From Hyaloperonospora brassicae (Eukaryota; Oomycota; Peronosporomycetes; Peronosporales; Peronosporaceae), in assembly GCA_947650285.1 (NCBI GenBank), contig CANTFL010000226.1, forward strand, positions 407,103 through 471,102: a stretch of 64,000 bases of DNA, read 5' to 3'. How positions within the stretch are numbered: the first letter of the stretch is position 1; each line of letters begins with the position of its first letter. The translations under genes were made by a program, and so were the position numbers. Shown piece by piece: positions 1-11,540 of the stretch. Under the pieces are notes generated by a model. It did no database searches. It saw only the letters and a list, made by a program, of their open reading frames with translations, and was not told where the DNA came from.

Positions 1-65
1 ATGTCCAAACGTGTGCCGAGCACCTTGAAGATGGATTTTCAAAACTTCCCAGTGAAGCGATAATC

Positions 66-488
66 TCAATCATAGACAATTGCCAACGGCAAAATGTGTT
101 GTCGAAACACGCGATCAATAAACAGCGTATATGTACCCTCACCATCAATGGTATCCGGCACCACCGCTAAATGAGCCATCTTGCTCAAACGGTCAACAAA
201 GACCACAATACCCGTGTTCCCATACGAATCTTTCGGTAAACCAAACTGGAAATCTATAATGATGGAATCCCAACACCGTTTGGGTACAGGCAAACTAGCC
301 AGCGGCGCTGCCGCATTAGCAGAGGGTTTTACCCGTTTACACGTTTCACACTTACTCACATAGGTGCTGACCCATTTGTACAGTTTATACCACCAATAAC
401 ATTGGCTAACTGATCCGTTGGGCTTCTCACGAACGAGATGACCACTCAACGAAGTATCATGTGCCTCATAGAGGATCGAATACTTCAA
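66..488 (-). pseudogene. Integrase fragment of Gypsy element 1
   Basis: This 140-residue open stretch carries the end of the integrase zinc-binding domain (CETCKRVKP) and the start of the DDE catalytic core (IIIDFQFGLPKD, then GIVVFVDRLSKMAH). The first catalytic Asp is present. The second Asp falls at the left edge, where the frame breaks. A normal Gypsy integrase is over 350 residues, so only the middle remains in frame. It belongs downstream of the RNase H segment at 623-1429. Confidence 0.8.
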
Positions 489-622
489 CTCCTCATCATG
501 AGGGGCAACGATGCGAGGGTATCATCAACATCTGTGCTATAGCACAACAGGCCTTGATCGATAGAATCTCGATGTAGCCTCGCACGTAATCGTGCCGACA
601 ATTCTATGTTTGAGTCCTTTAA

Positions 623-2115
623 CTACTCGATCCCTAGAGCACGTAGCAGAGCTACACAGTGTTCATCTTTGGCATATGCCGTACGGTTTTGGTCAGTGAC
701 CGACGACGACAGAGTCGTAACATGAGCAAGCTCATAGTCAGGCCTGCGTGACAACGCATCAGTCAAAGCATTCTGCTTGTCTGGATTATACTTCACCTCG
801 AAGTTGTACTCGGCAAAGAAGGAAAGCCAACAAGCCATTCTATGAGAGAGGTGATGCGACTGGTTCGCAGTGCGTAGTGACGCATGATCTGTATAGATCA
901 CAAACGGCTTAGAGCCAAGAAGATGAACTCTAAATTTGACAAGGGCATACTTCATTGCTAGTAGCTCTTTGTCATGAACAGGATAGTGCTTTTCTGCAGC
1001 CTTCATATGCCGAAACTCAAACGCAATGACGCGTTCCCGTCCATCAGGATCTGTCTGAAACAGGGCGCTGCCTATGGCAAAGTCGGATGCGTCACAGACG
1101 ACACTGAAAGATCGATCAGGATCAGGCAAAGCCAAGATTGGCGCATGAAGGAGACTATACTTTACTGCTTGAAAAACAGCATGATCGGTGCTAGTCCAGC
1201 ACCATTCCACATTCTTTTTAAGGAGATTGGATAATGGCCGAGCCATATCTGCGTAATTCGCACTGTACTTGTGTAAGTAATTGGCAAGGCCAAGCCACTT
1301 ACGTAAGTCCTTTTGGTTCATTGGAACCGGCCAATCAAATATGGCTTTTACCTTAGCGGGATCCGCTCGAAGGCCTCGCTTACCAATAAAGCACCCTAAA
1401 AGGGAATCTCTTTTGCACCGAAGATGCACTTAGACGCGTTGGCGTACAGCTTATTCGTGCGCATGCACTCGCGCACCGCTCGTAAATGGTCAATGTGGTT
1501 GTCCACATCTCCCCGACCGTTCATAGCACGACTATGGACAAAGATGTCATCAAAGTACGTCTATGCATATCCTCGGTGAGGTCTGAACAACTGTGTCACA
1601 AGACGATTGAACGTAGCCGGGGCATTTGATAACCCTTGCGGCATTACAAGCCGCTCCCAGAGCATACCGCTTTGAGCGCTGACCGCTGTCAGCGAAATAT
1701 CTCTTTCTCGCATGATCAGCTGGTAATAGCCATCGACTAAATCGAGTACACTGTACATTGTACATCCCACCATATTGTTCTGAAGAACATCTTTTCGAGG
1801 GATTGGTGTCTGAGCCGGGATCGTGGCAGCATTAAGCTTATTGTAATCATGAACAATGCGCCACTTTCCATTGGGCTTTCGAACACAAGATGTGGGCGTG
1901 GAATGAGGAGATTTGCTCTCAAGAACCATGCCCGCTGCGTTCTTTTCACGAAAGAATTCGTCATTGACGTCACACTGCTCCTTTGGTAAAGGCCACTGCC
2001 GTGTTACGCAGTATTTAGTTCCAGAAACTAGGTCAATTTTTTGACGTACACCTCCATCGGGAGGTAAGACGGACGGTGGGTTGTGACACACCACGTCCTG
2101 AAACTTTTTTACCAA
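623..2115 (-). pseudogene. Reverse transcriptase and RNase H of Gypsy element 1, frameshifted
   Basis: Two open segments make up one broken polymerase. The upstream part (1561-2115) has the RT fingers and palm: KYCVTRQWPLPKEQ, CVRKPNGKWRIVHDYNKLN, VLDLVDGYYQL and MPQGLSNAPATFNR. It is cut by a stop just before the YFDD catalytic box, which is still legible in another frame near 1545-1560. The downstream part (623-1429) has the RT connection (LRKWLGLANYLHKYS) and RNase H (VCDASDFAIGSALFQ, HDKELLAMKYAL, YTDHASLRT). At least one frameshift and one stop separate the two halves. Confidence 0.85.
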
Positions 2116-2118
2116 AGG

Positions 2119-3422
2119 TTAGAACGGATCAAGAGGATCCTTAAATACCGAAGATTCACTACGGGCATCCAATGCCGCCTTTGTGTCTGCAAGGACAGAC
2201 TCGTTCAATAAGGAAGATGAGTCCAACTCATTATATGGCCAAATGATTACTAACTCGGATAATTCTCCTGCCTGTAAGGCTTGGATAAATTCGCCGTCAG
2301 ACATTTCGTCTAGGCCAAAGAGAGTATTCAATGATGGAAGATTCTCAAGACTAATATTGCCATCAATCTGGACAGTCAACACATTGACAAGTGTATATAG
2401 TGTATTATTACTATTATCACTTCGTGACTTCTTCGACGTTGGGCGCTTAACAGTTGCCACCCGACGCTGGGATTGTTTCCTCAAAGAAACCTTACGCCTC
2501 CTAGAGGCCGAGACAGTAGGGTCCCCGTGGTTGCTATTTATCTTAGCACGCTCTATGCGAGAGCTCATGTCTTGAACGACATCTTGGAAGTGTTACGTAA
2601 TTCGAACACTTCACCCAGTGGATTTACACGTACCACTTCACGTACATCGTCCGGGCCTATCCCTGAATGCTCTGGCTTCTCGCCATCAATGCCATTACCG
2701 ACATTCAGTGAGGTGCCACCTCGGCCGCCCTCACTCGGTGGAAGTTTCACGTGCCTCCCCACTCACAAAAGAGGAATTACATTCTTGATGTCTCGGCCCT
2801 AGGCCAACCATGCCTGCAGCATGCAGTGACTCAGTATCACAACGAGTATCACTCAACGGAGTATAACTTCCTTCACATACGGTAAAAGAGCTCCGCTCAA
2901 TATTGATGTCATTGACATTGGAGTTAATTAACTCTGACATACCAATGTCCAGCACATTGGCATCTTCCGTCAATGGCTCGAGCCAATATCGCTTTTGTTG
3001 CCTAGCAAAGGTGGGTTCATGACTCTCCAAAGCTTCTCTAGGAACATTGCGCGTGGCGCCTCAGGTCTTAAAACCTCCAATCAATCCATGGCTCATGGCG
3101 TTCAAGTTTAGCCATATTTAGGATGAGATCATATCTCGAATCCAAATCGAGGACAAGACATCCTTCAATGCTTTCAAAGTCCAAAAACTTCACACCTAAG
3201 TTTACGGAACTTTAGGCACCGTGACGCAATTACCAGTCGCTAAACAAACGGCGATTGAATCAACCTCATGCGCTTTAAGCGCTTCAGCATATCACCGACT
3301 TTCCTCAAGGGAACGACGTCGAGCATAATTGCATGATTCTCCGGAGTTAATAAAGATCGACCAATGCTTCTCAAAGCCTTTAACTTTCGCCTCGGCGACG
3401 AACAAGCGATGCTTGTATCCAC
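2119..3422 (-). pseudogene. Spacer and protease region of Gypsy element 1, decayed
   Basis: Several short open pieces (2119-2568, 2731-3030, 3240-3422) lie between gag and RT in the position of the protease and the acidic linker. The 2119-2568 piece ends in an acidic stretch followed by the RT start, as expected for the pol linker. No intact aspartic-protease D-S/T/C-G-A box could be found, so the protease is probably lost or unrecognisable. The assignment rests mainly on position. Confidence 0.5.
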
Positions 3423-3473
3423 GCTCTGTGCTGGTGGGCACAGAGCTCCGGGGGGGCTAAGCCCTGTTTCACT

Positions 3474-4391
3474 CTACCTCTTAGAGAAGCAACAGAACCG
3501 AGCAGGGCGCCCCGCACCTACTGGGTGCCGACGTTTCCCCGTGCCATAACAGGCCCCGCACAGATAACAGCGTTTCACTTCCTGTCGTTGCTCTGCAACA
3601 TGAAGCTTCGCTTCTCCTTCATCTTCAGCATGGCTGAGATCCATCGGTTCTGGCTTACAGTAAGCCGAGGTGCTAGCAGAGGTTGCCCTCGCAAAGCTTG
3701 GGTTGTACCCATTCCAACCAAGTCTGGCCGACTTAAAGTTATGCTCAGCATTCTGATCGATGCTAACAGCCTCCTCAGAAGTAGAGGGATAGACCCGAAA
3801 CACCTCGGTCCTGGCAACGCCATTACGAAGACCTTCCATTAAGACAGTCACATAGACTGTCTCAGGGAGAGGATACGACTGCATAGCAGCCATCATAGTT
3901 CTAAACTCTTGGACATAGTCCGTTAACTCATTCTTATCCTGAAGGGTAGACAAGAATTGTGAGCGCACGCGATAGGCCTGTTTAGGCGGAGAGAACACTT
4001 GCAAAAGGTCTATCTTTAGCGAATCCCATGTGGGAAACGCCAAGTCGACCGACGTGCCACACGTCAGAGCCCACTCTCTAGCTCTTCCATCGAACTTGGA
4101 GATAGCCAGCGAGACCCGCTGGTACTCCAGTGAGATACGACTGGAGTTCATGGCCATCTCAATCTCACGGATCCAGAGGGTCAGGTTTTCCCCCTCAATC
4201 CCGGAGTTGTGTTTGACGTCCACCCGAAAGGGACGAGGCTTGGCCTCGTCATCTGGCATCGCCACGTAGTGTGTTGATATAGCCGACGCTACTTGGTTTT
4301 GAACCTGCCCTAAAAAGGCCGTTTCATACTGCATGTAGGTCTCGACTCGTGCATTGAGCTCTTCGGGACCTTGTGCAGCTAGAAACTCCAC
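3474..4391 (-). CDS. Gag-like protein of Gypsy element 1, zinc knuckle damaged
   Basis: The 305-residue ORF has the retrotransposon gag/capsid pattern: VDVKHNSGIEGENLTLWIREIE, then AREWALTCG, TWDSLKIDLLQVF, and FLSTLQDKNELTDYVQEFRTM with MEGLRNGVART. The C-terminal zinc knuckle starts (CYLCG) but the frame then reads CYGTGKRRH instead of a CCHC box, so the C-terminus is frameshifted. Gag would bind and package the element RNA in virus-like particles. The ATG at 4391 is about 120 bp downstream of the primer-binding site. It is unlike the gag of the other three elements. Confidence 0.75.
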   Translation of the reverse strand: MEFLAAQGPEELNARVETYMQYETAFLGQVQNQVASAISTHYVAMPDDEAKPRPFRVDVKHNSGIEGENLTLWIREIEMAMNSSRISLEYQRVSLAISKFDGRAREWALTCGTSVDLAFPTWDSLKIDLLQVFSPPKQAYRVRSQFLSTLQDKNELTDYVQEFRTMMAAMQSYPLPETVYVTVLMEGLRNGVARTEVFRVYPSTSEEAVSIDQNAEHNFKSARLGWNGYNPSFARATSASTSAYCKPEPMDLSHAEDEGEAKLHVAEQRQEVKRCYLCGACYGTGKRRHPVGAGRPARFCCFSKR

Positions 4392-4511
4392 ATTCTCATG
4401 GCCTACGGCCGCGTTCAGCTTATCAAGCGCAATCTTTTGGGCCTCAAAGAAGGGTGTGGATTGCTACATCCTCACAGAGGATCAGTACTCACCGACTCAG
4501 CTGTATATTGA

Positions 4512-4526
4512 CTACTAGTGCTACCA
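4512..4526 (-). other. Primer-binding site of Gypsy element 1
   Basis: On the minus strand this reads TGGTAGCACTAGTAG, next to the inner edge of the LTR and upstream of gag. It closely matches TGGTAGCACTTTGTAG at the same position in the other three Gypsy elements of the window. It starts with TGG, as expected for pairing with a tRNA 3' CCA end. Confidence 0.6.
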
Positions 4527-4528
4527 AG

Positions 4529-5058
4529 GGTAGCGGAGCTACACAGCTCCTTAAGTCAGAGGAAGACTTAACGCTCAATGAGCAACTTTGGTTCTACGAA
4601 CCCGACTCAAAGATTCAACAGCTCCGAGAGCTAAGGTTTGGTTCAAAGAACCCGACTCAAAGAGTCAACAAGCTCAGAGAGCTTACGGTCCCTGTTCCAG
4701 GGGGACCAAACGATTCAAAGAATCAAACGCACTGAGTGCACAAGGAGTAGATACCTTAACAGGGCGTTGCTACTTCCTTAACGATCGCAAGACGACCAGA
4801 GAGGCACGTGTCTTTTGGATCAAAATGAGAACAGAATTATATTTCTTCTTTTTACCTAAACGAACATCTTAGAACAAAGTAAATAACCTACTCGCTAACG
4901 TCCTGAATAAACCTATTAAAAGATCTCGTAATCAATGGTTGACAGACATCAGTCTTCAACAAGTGACACTTGTGTTCTTATATTACTTTAAGGGGATCCC
5001 ATCCCTTGTGTGTATCACACCTATTGTCGACTACCAGTCGACGTGTAACCCCGTTACA
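4529..5058 (-). repeat. 5' LTR of Gypsy element 1
   Basis: The outer (right) edge is fixed by the palindrome TGTAACGGGGTTACA, matching the TGTAACGGGG start of the other LTRs. The inner edge is placed next to the primer-binding site and is uncertain by a few bases. The LTR holds short inverted repeats (for example GTCGAC flanking 5 bp near 5027) and a 50-bp direct repeat starting at 4590. No partner LTR is in the window. Confidence 0.55.
4590..4688. repeat. Two 50-bp tandem repeats inside the LTR
   Basis: Units starting at 4590 and 4640 share GGTTC, GAACCCGACTCAAAGA, TCAACA and the hairpin AGCTC/GAGAGCT in the same order. They differ by scattered substitutions. Repeats inside an LTR often carry transcriptional elements, but that is inference here. 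Confidence 0.6.
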
Positions 5059-5089
5059 TGTGCTGCCCGTACCCCGTTTTTATCACAAA

Positions 5090-5175
5090 TCATTATGTTT
5101 AGGCCCAGGAGCTCAGCTCGAGCCCTGAACACGTCACGCCGCGGATCAAACGGCCTTTCACCTGTGCCTTGATGT
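5090..5175 (-). pseudogene. Small gag-like fragment
   Basis: On the minus strand a short frame reads FDPRRDVFRARAELLGL, which resembles FEPPRAEFRARSELLKL in the gag proteins at 38530 and 53076. It is an isolated scrap of another Gypsy gag next to element 1, with no intact ORF. Confidence 0.35.
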
Positions 5176-6202
5176 TTTGTGACCTAACTACTTACGGGAT
5201 GCGGAGTTTGAGCGTTAACGACCGGAAATTGGCACGTCCGCCTGAGTAAGTCACGTTGAACTTCTTCTCTATCGCATCGTCTTTGATGCGAAAAGCTTTG
5301 ATGAAGTTGCTACTTGGGACATCACAACTTATCAATAAGTATCTATGGGCTACCCTGAACTTGATGACATTCATCACCAGATTTAGGTATGTAGCACTGA
5401 GGTCGTCTACTAGAGGTAGCAAAATGCTTTTTCTGTTTTACACTGCTAAGACTCCTGATGGTAAAGTAAGATCAACCATCATATGCTGTGCCAATTAAAT
5501 GATGTATAGACTTGGCAATAGCGGCATGAAGCTCGTACCAGTTTAAAGCAAAAACCATGGCGCTTCAGGTCGGGACTCATGCGATCAAGCAAGCGCACTA
5601 GTTCGAGTGCGTTCTATCTACTACTAGTCAAATGAGAAAAAAATTCTTAAAAGAATCTAAAAGCGTGCAATGTATACTTTGACCCCAAATTCACGGTAGA
5701 TATATCCGTGATCGTTTTACGATCCACGGAGTGATACGGGGACAACGGTACATCTCGATTACAGCGATGACAGCATGAGCAGGTGTCGCATGGTCTTATC
5801 ACATTTTATTTTCTACATTACAAACACAAACTAAGACCAGTTGCTAGAGACCCATTGATTGTATTCGTCACCGGTTAGGTGTTTTGTTGATTAATGTAAT
5901 GATATTTTAAAATTTGATAAAGATAGGCAATAAAATCACCCTTTATAATAACACCCAGAATAGAAAATGTGAAAATATAAGCGCATTAACATTAAATAAT
6001 GGTATTAGAATGCAACGAAAAGACATTGATGCACTTATCACTGAGGTGATGGTACCAATACGCAATTCATAGATTTTATGTGATAGTGTTATCCTGTTCA
6101 TAAGGATCATATAAGCATGATGATTTGGACTTCTTTGGCCGAGCATGTGTTTAAGTTTTAGCTTAGTGTCTTTCACCTAGCCAAGCACGCGTAAGTCGTA
6201 AA
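5176..6202. other. AT-rich spacer between Gypsy elements
   Basis: No recognisable gene is seen. A 76-codon minus-strand ORF at 5192-5422 has no motif I can place. The rest is AT-rich with many stops on both strands and is probably decayed transposon sequence. Confidence 0.5.
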
Positions 6203-6665
6203 TGTGACGGGGTGAACCCGTTACATAAAATTGATACGACTGTATAGATTTTTATAAATTTTTCATTTGGATAGTATCCAATCAACATCACTCGAGAAGA
6301 GGTGATGTTGGCGAAAAATGACTGCCGAGGGTAATATTCTTGGATGCACCACTATTTGGTTGATTTGGACCCCACATCAAGCAAATAAACCACCAATCGC
6401 TGCTGGACGCGCGCAATGGGTGGTGAGTAAAATACTCACATATGCAATGGTAGTTTAATATAGTTAGATCGAGACGAAAGATGATTTATAAAGAAATACA
6501 ACTAAATTAAATAATAGTTCTACTTTCCCTAATACATAGCTTTCGGGTTATGTTTGCTTTAAAAGATCTTCCTCACCACGTTTGCGTGACGTCGGGAGCA
6601 CTCAGCCTTGTGTTCAATAAACACAATATCTCGCCAGCCATCTGTTAAGAGCTTGCCCCGTTACA
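6203..6665 (+). repeat. 5' LTR of Gypsy element 2
   Basis: It starts TGTGACGGGG with the palindromic partner CCCGTTACA and ends GCCCCGTTACA directly before CC and the primer-binding site. The core CCACCAATCGCTGCTGGACG through GGGTGGTGA (6390-6426) is shared with every other LTR of this family here. It differs a lot from the element's 3' LTRs, so the insertion is old. Confidence 0.8.
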
Positions 6666-6667
6666 CC

Positions 6668-6683
6668 TGGTAGCACTTTGTAG
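6668..6683 (+). other. Primer-binding site of Gypsy element 2
   Basis: TGGTAGCACTTTGTAG begins two bases after the LTR end, identical to the site in elements 3 and 4. The tRNA that would prime here could not be identified by eye. Confidence 0.65.
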
Positions 6684-6715
6684 TCCGTCCAACGACCACG
6701 ACCACCTCATTAAAT

Positions 6716-7848
6716 ATGGATATGTTGGATTTAAAGGAGAGCTTTCACGCCACGTGTAAAGGCTTTGACCATTTGAGTGACATCAAATTGAGTGCGGTAA
6801 AATGCAAGAGTTCTACCGTAGGCGAAACCGTCATTCGCGCCATGTTGTAGTCTCTTAATAAAGACCAGGAACATGCCGTTTTTTCCAGGTTCATTCAAAA
6901 TTAACTTGTCACCGAGAGAGAGAAAGTAACCTTGCTTCACCATCAACGCTATCAACCGGCCGATCAGTTGAGGTAACCCGGTGCTCAACAGATAGAGCTG
7001 CTAAGATAGCAACAATTTAATACTACTGTGGGCGGGACGACACACACGCCGTCTGGAAATCTTGAAGGTTGATATCTCCAAGCACAGAGAAGTCGAGAAA
7101 GACTCCCTGTTGTTATGGCTCGTCGAGCTCGAACGAGCTATAAAGGCACGTCTAATCGACGAGGAACATATGAAGCTCACATTTGGTCAAACCCGCTTGG
7201 CGGGACGTGTCAAGCCTCGGGCGTTAGGGCCAAAGATGAGCGACACATACGCTTTTGAGTCTCTAGAAGCCTTCAAGACCCGACCCAAACAGATATTTGA
7301 ACCGCCACGTGCTGAGTTCAGGGCTCGATCCGAGCTCGTATAATTTAATCAGGTTAGGCGTGATGTACATGCGTACTCTCAGCATATACGACTCCTCGCG
7401 AGTAGTGTAGCTGCTAATCCAGTTCGTGAACACACTTTGATCACTGTGTTCATGCAACGACTCAAATTCGGCTCTTCAGGAACTACATGATCCGCTTGGA
7501 GCTGGATACGCTTGAACAAGCAGTCTCATCTGCGGAACAGGATAACTTTAGCATGAGACGGGCTAATGCTATCTCAAGATCTAATCACTCACCGAGACTA
7601 CAAGAAATTGGAGTCCTCGAACTAATGGAAATCTGATATGTTAAGAGCAAGAGACCTTACTCTTCAATTAAAAATCGATTGCAGAAGTGAAATCGCTCTC
7701 AGACGTTAGGACGCTACGCTTACAAGTGTAGTGCCTCAATCCCAGTACCAAACCGCACTGAGCGAAATGATCGGTCATTTGCCAAAAAAGCATTGGGCGT
7801 AGTTCCAACGCTGTTGCGAAACCGCAACTGAGAAGCGAACCATCAAAA
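6716..7848 (+). pseudogene. Gag pseudogene of Gypsy element 2
   Basis: It starts at an ATG followed by ATGTTGGAT, as in the gag of element 4. Legible pieces are KVDISKHREVEKDSLLLWLV (7062 on), FEPPRAEFRARSEL and the zinc-knuckle area near 7690-7740. Several stops and frameshifts break it (for example at 7341 and 7636). It ends at an A6T run shared with element 4, where gag and pol frames meet. Confidence 0.75.
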
Positions 7849-7849
7849 A

Positions 7850-10800
7850 ATGGACGGGTCAGTACGGGCGGATCGCCCTACTGATCCAGCAACCTCAATA
7901 GAATATGCAGATCTTTTGACGAAAGCTGCTTCAGATAGACAATCATTGTGTATCACTGCACCTGGCGATGAGCTATCACTCATCACCTTGAAGGTGCAAG
8001 TGACAGAATATTTGTCACTTCGAGATGTAGTTGATTTTGGGGCGTCGAACAACTCTGTTCATCGTCAGTCACTAGGGGTCGAAGACTCAAGATCGTTGAA
8101 ACTACATCCCTCTAACTAGAATTACGGTGTGCATTGCCGCAGGCGTATCGATACCCGTTGATAAATGTGTAGTCGGAAAATATTACATGTTGGATGACAA
8201 ACGGTACGACGATGACTTCATCTTACTGGATCTGGATGACAAATTTGATATCATCCTAAGATTAAGTTGGCTCTTAAGGTATAACTTAAGCGTGAGATGA
8301 AAGCATCGATACGTGAAGATGCTTGCCGCTTGTTCATCAGACGGTCATCTGATGAACGTCTTGTAACGCCCGCAAGCGTGTAAGTGTAGTGCGAGTGAGT
8401 GCGATGGCCTCACTTGTAGTTAGGGGGGAGCACGACTGCAAAATACTTCAATGTAGCTGCTCACTACACTGTGGAGCATGCTCCCGGCTGCTGTATAGAA
8501 GTATAGGCAGCGCCGAAGGTCCACCACTTAAATAACCTGAGCTGACCGAGACATGGATGCACTCCTAGCTGGCAACATCCTAGATAGAACAGACTGGTTA
8601 TCCAGAAACGGCAACACGGTTACCCTAGGTCGACTGGAGAGTCTACCATAAAGTATCAGTACATGACTGTGGTTGCACAGCCACAGTCAGAAGACGTCGA
8701 GGGAATAAATCACCACGTGTTGAAGGAAGAACTTCCATAAGAGTTACTTGCTAAGAGATTAGACCCTCAGCAAACTGAGCGGACAAGCCTTCACCAGCCT
8801 GTGAAAACAATTTCCAAGGAATAAACCAAGACATTGAACGTCTCGGTCATTGACGGATCGAGCGTAGGCACTTATTCGTTTGATCGGATTTTGTCATCGA
8901 AGTAAACTTTGGAAATAGCTCAATTGCCAACGTTAGAAATAAAACATTTCTTACGTGATATACGTAATGGCAACGTCAATCAGATCTATGTGCTCGTCAC
9001 TGAGAACAAGTATTTGACCGATATCAATCGGCAACAGTATTTGATATAAAACGAACGGGTTTTCAGCAGTTCATCGATGGAAGAAAGTTTCCTCGATGCG
9101 AAGGCTTCAATTGAGCGATACGCGTCTCAGTCTTGGGAGCCACTTCATCCCAATCCTTTGTACAGGATTTGATAGAATGCCGGGATATCTTACCCGAAGC
9201 AGTACCATACAAATTTCTGAAGGATAAAGGCACCCGACATGACATAGAGCTCAAACTGAGCTCGAACTACTGTGTCATGAAGCAGTGGCCAGTTCCTCGT
9301 GAACAAGTACTAGCGATCGACAAGTTCTTTGCCGATTGCTTCGCTACGGGCCATATGAGGGAATAGACTTCCCCTCACAGCTATCAGACCTCTTGTGTGC
9401 GAAAATCCACATGATGATGTCGTATTGTTCATGCATTTTAAATGTAATGCTGCAATTTTATCGGCTTAGACTCCGATACCGTGAAAGAAAGTGATCATTG
9501 ATGGAATGTCATTGAGTACTATCTTCTCTTTCATAGATCTGATGGATGGTTTCTATCAAATCCTCATTCGTAAACGGGGATCCCTTACCCGGCTGAGAGT
9601 ACCCCGAGTGGTGTGCTCTAGGGGTGGATATTGATTCCACAGGGGCTGAGTAATGCCCCTGCAACGTTGAACAGATGTGTTACAAATCTGGTAAGACCTG
9701 TGCGAGACTTCGCACCGAGTTACTTCGACGATGTGTTCGCCCATAGCCGGGCTATGAACTGAAAGACGGACGTGGAGGTTCACAAACTACACGTTCGTCA
9801 GATACTTCAACTTATGCGCAAGCATAATTTAGTACGCCAACCTCAAGAAGTGTATATTCACGACTAGAAAAATATGACTCAAAGTGTATCGTGGGTAAGC
9901 ACGGCGTACACCTGCATCCGAAAAGATCAAGGCGATCACCTACTGGAACGTGCCAATCGCTGTCAAGGTAATCGGTAAGTTCCTTGGCCTAGCGGTATAC
10001 TTGCACAAGTAATCTCGCAGCTACGCTGAGACGACCGTTCATCTTTCTGTCTTTCTCAAGAAAATGTGAGGCTGTCATGGAACGATGAATGCCAGCGTTA
10101 ATTTATAGTAATTAATCAGAGATTGATGCAATCACCCATATTGACGATTGCATACCAGAACAGACTATTCCATGTGGTCTGTGAGGCTAGATATTACGGA
10201 TTCGGCTGTGCATCGATTCAGTTTGACATAGACGGCGCAGAGCGCGTCGTATGCTATCAATCGCGTCAACTGCTACCTGCGGAACGCGATTAGTCTATCA
10301 ATGAAAATGAACCTCTTGCTATGAAGTTTTCACTGTTTAATTTTCGTGTCTATCTCCTGGGAAGATAGACCTTTCGTTGTGTATACGGACCAGGCGGTAT
10401 AAAGCACGGCCGTATCATTCCACACCGCTTAAAACGAATAGCGAGGTGTCTGTCTTTCTTCGCATATTCAAATATATCATAAAGAACAAACCAGGACGAC
10501 TGAAGGTAGTAGCTGATGCGCTCTCATATCGGCCCAATCTCGAGACGATTGAGCTCGTCAACATTGGGCTCTAGCCCACTGTTTTGGCGCTATCAGTTAG
10601 TGTACCGTCGCCGATATTACTCGAGGACGTGCGTAAGAAATACGCAGGAGATAAATTTCTCTTGCTCTTGATGTATCACCTTGTATTATTTCCCGAAAAA
10701 ATCGTCGAACGGTTTATTGGCTTTGTACCGTGTTTCTTTGGATCGGTATATGACTCGCAAAGGGTTGCTGTTGTATATGACATTGGCAGAATACGAGCCA

Positions 10801-11540
10801 CGTGTCGTCCGTCCCGATCATGATGATTTAAGATTGCATATCATGCTTGAATATCACGATGTGCTAACCGGTGGGCATCGTGGCCGTAAAATAATTAACA
10901 TCACGGTAAGTCGCGATTTTACTGGCCCCGCAGGTATAAGTTCGTACACAAGTACATTCGTTTTTACGAGTTCTATCAGCAGGTGAAGCAAACCCTTCAT
11001 CCCGCGCGCCATTAAAACCTCTCCGGTCCCGGCAGAGTGTTGGTAGTCCGCTTCAATGGACTTCGTCTTCGGGTTTTCCGATGACGCTCACAAGAACATT
11101 GGTATTCTTGTGTTCGTGGATCAGTTCAGCAATATGGCTCATTATGTTGCTGTTCCCCATTCTATCAATGCACATGGATAAGCGCGTTTATTTATCGACA
11201 CAGTGCTTTGACTCCATGGATTACCCCGTAAATTGGTCTTGGATCGACATCCTCGATTAACGGCGGAGTTTTGGCGATCCGTGTTCCGCACAGTGGGAAG
11301 CGGTTGAGGGTTCCAACGCCTAATCATCCCGAAACAGATGGTCAGCCTAAACGTGCTAATCATGTCCTCGTAAAAAAACAGTTTGAGGGGACGCCCACTC
11401 GTTTTCGATTTGGAGTGATTTCCTGCCGTTGTTCAAATTCTCATCAACGACTCCATGAATGTGGCTTATACACATACACCGTTCTACGTGAATGGATGAC
11501 GCCACTTAGGTGTTCCCGCCGTGATTTAGAGTAAATCTGA
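7850..11540 (+). pseudogene. Pol pseudogene of Gypsy element 2 (protease, RT, RNase H, integrase)
   Basis: Homology to the intact pol of element 4 can be followed throughout, but stops and indels interrupt every domain. Legible landmarks: the protease region near 8030 (VDFGASNNSVHRQS, with the DCGA box altered to DFGA), YCVMKQWPVPREQ near 9270, the RT box SYFDDVFAHS near 9715-9750, RNase H scraps near 10180-10400, the integrase zinc domain near 10860-10990 and NHPETDGQ near 11325. No functional enzyme can be made from this copy. Confidence 0.8.

Larger units (their letters stand above)
1..5058 (-). mobile_element. Ty3/Gypsy retrotransposon 1, 3' end cut by window start
   Basis: A minus-strand LTR retrotransposon is read from right to left as LTR, primer-binding site, gag, spacer/protease region, reverse transcriptase, RNase H and integrase. 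It runs out of the window in the integrase. The coding parts are broken by stops and frameshifts, so the copy is dead. Its gag and spacer differ from those of the elements at 6203, 38093 and 45532, but its LTR starts with the same kind of palindrome (TGTAACGGGGTTACA, right edge 5058) and its primer-binding site is near-identical. It is therefore a different family of the same lineage. Confidence 0.85.

Noticed and set aside
5192..5422. 76-codon minus-strand ORF as a gene
   Set aside because: No signal peptide, domain or homologous context; it lies in AT-rich debris between transposons.
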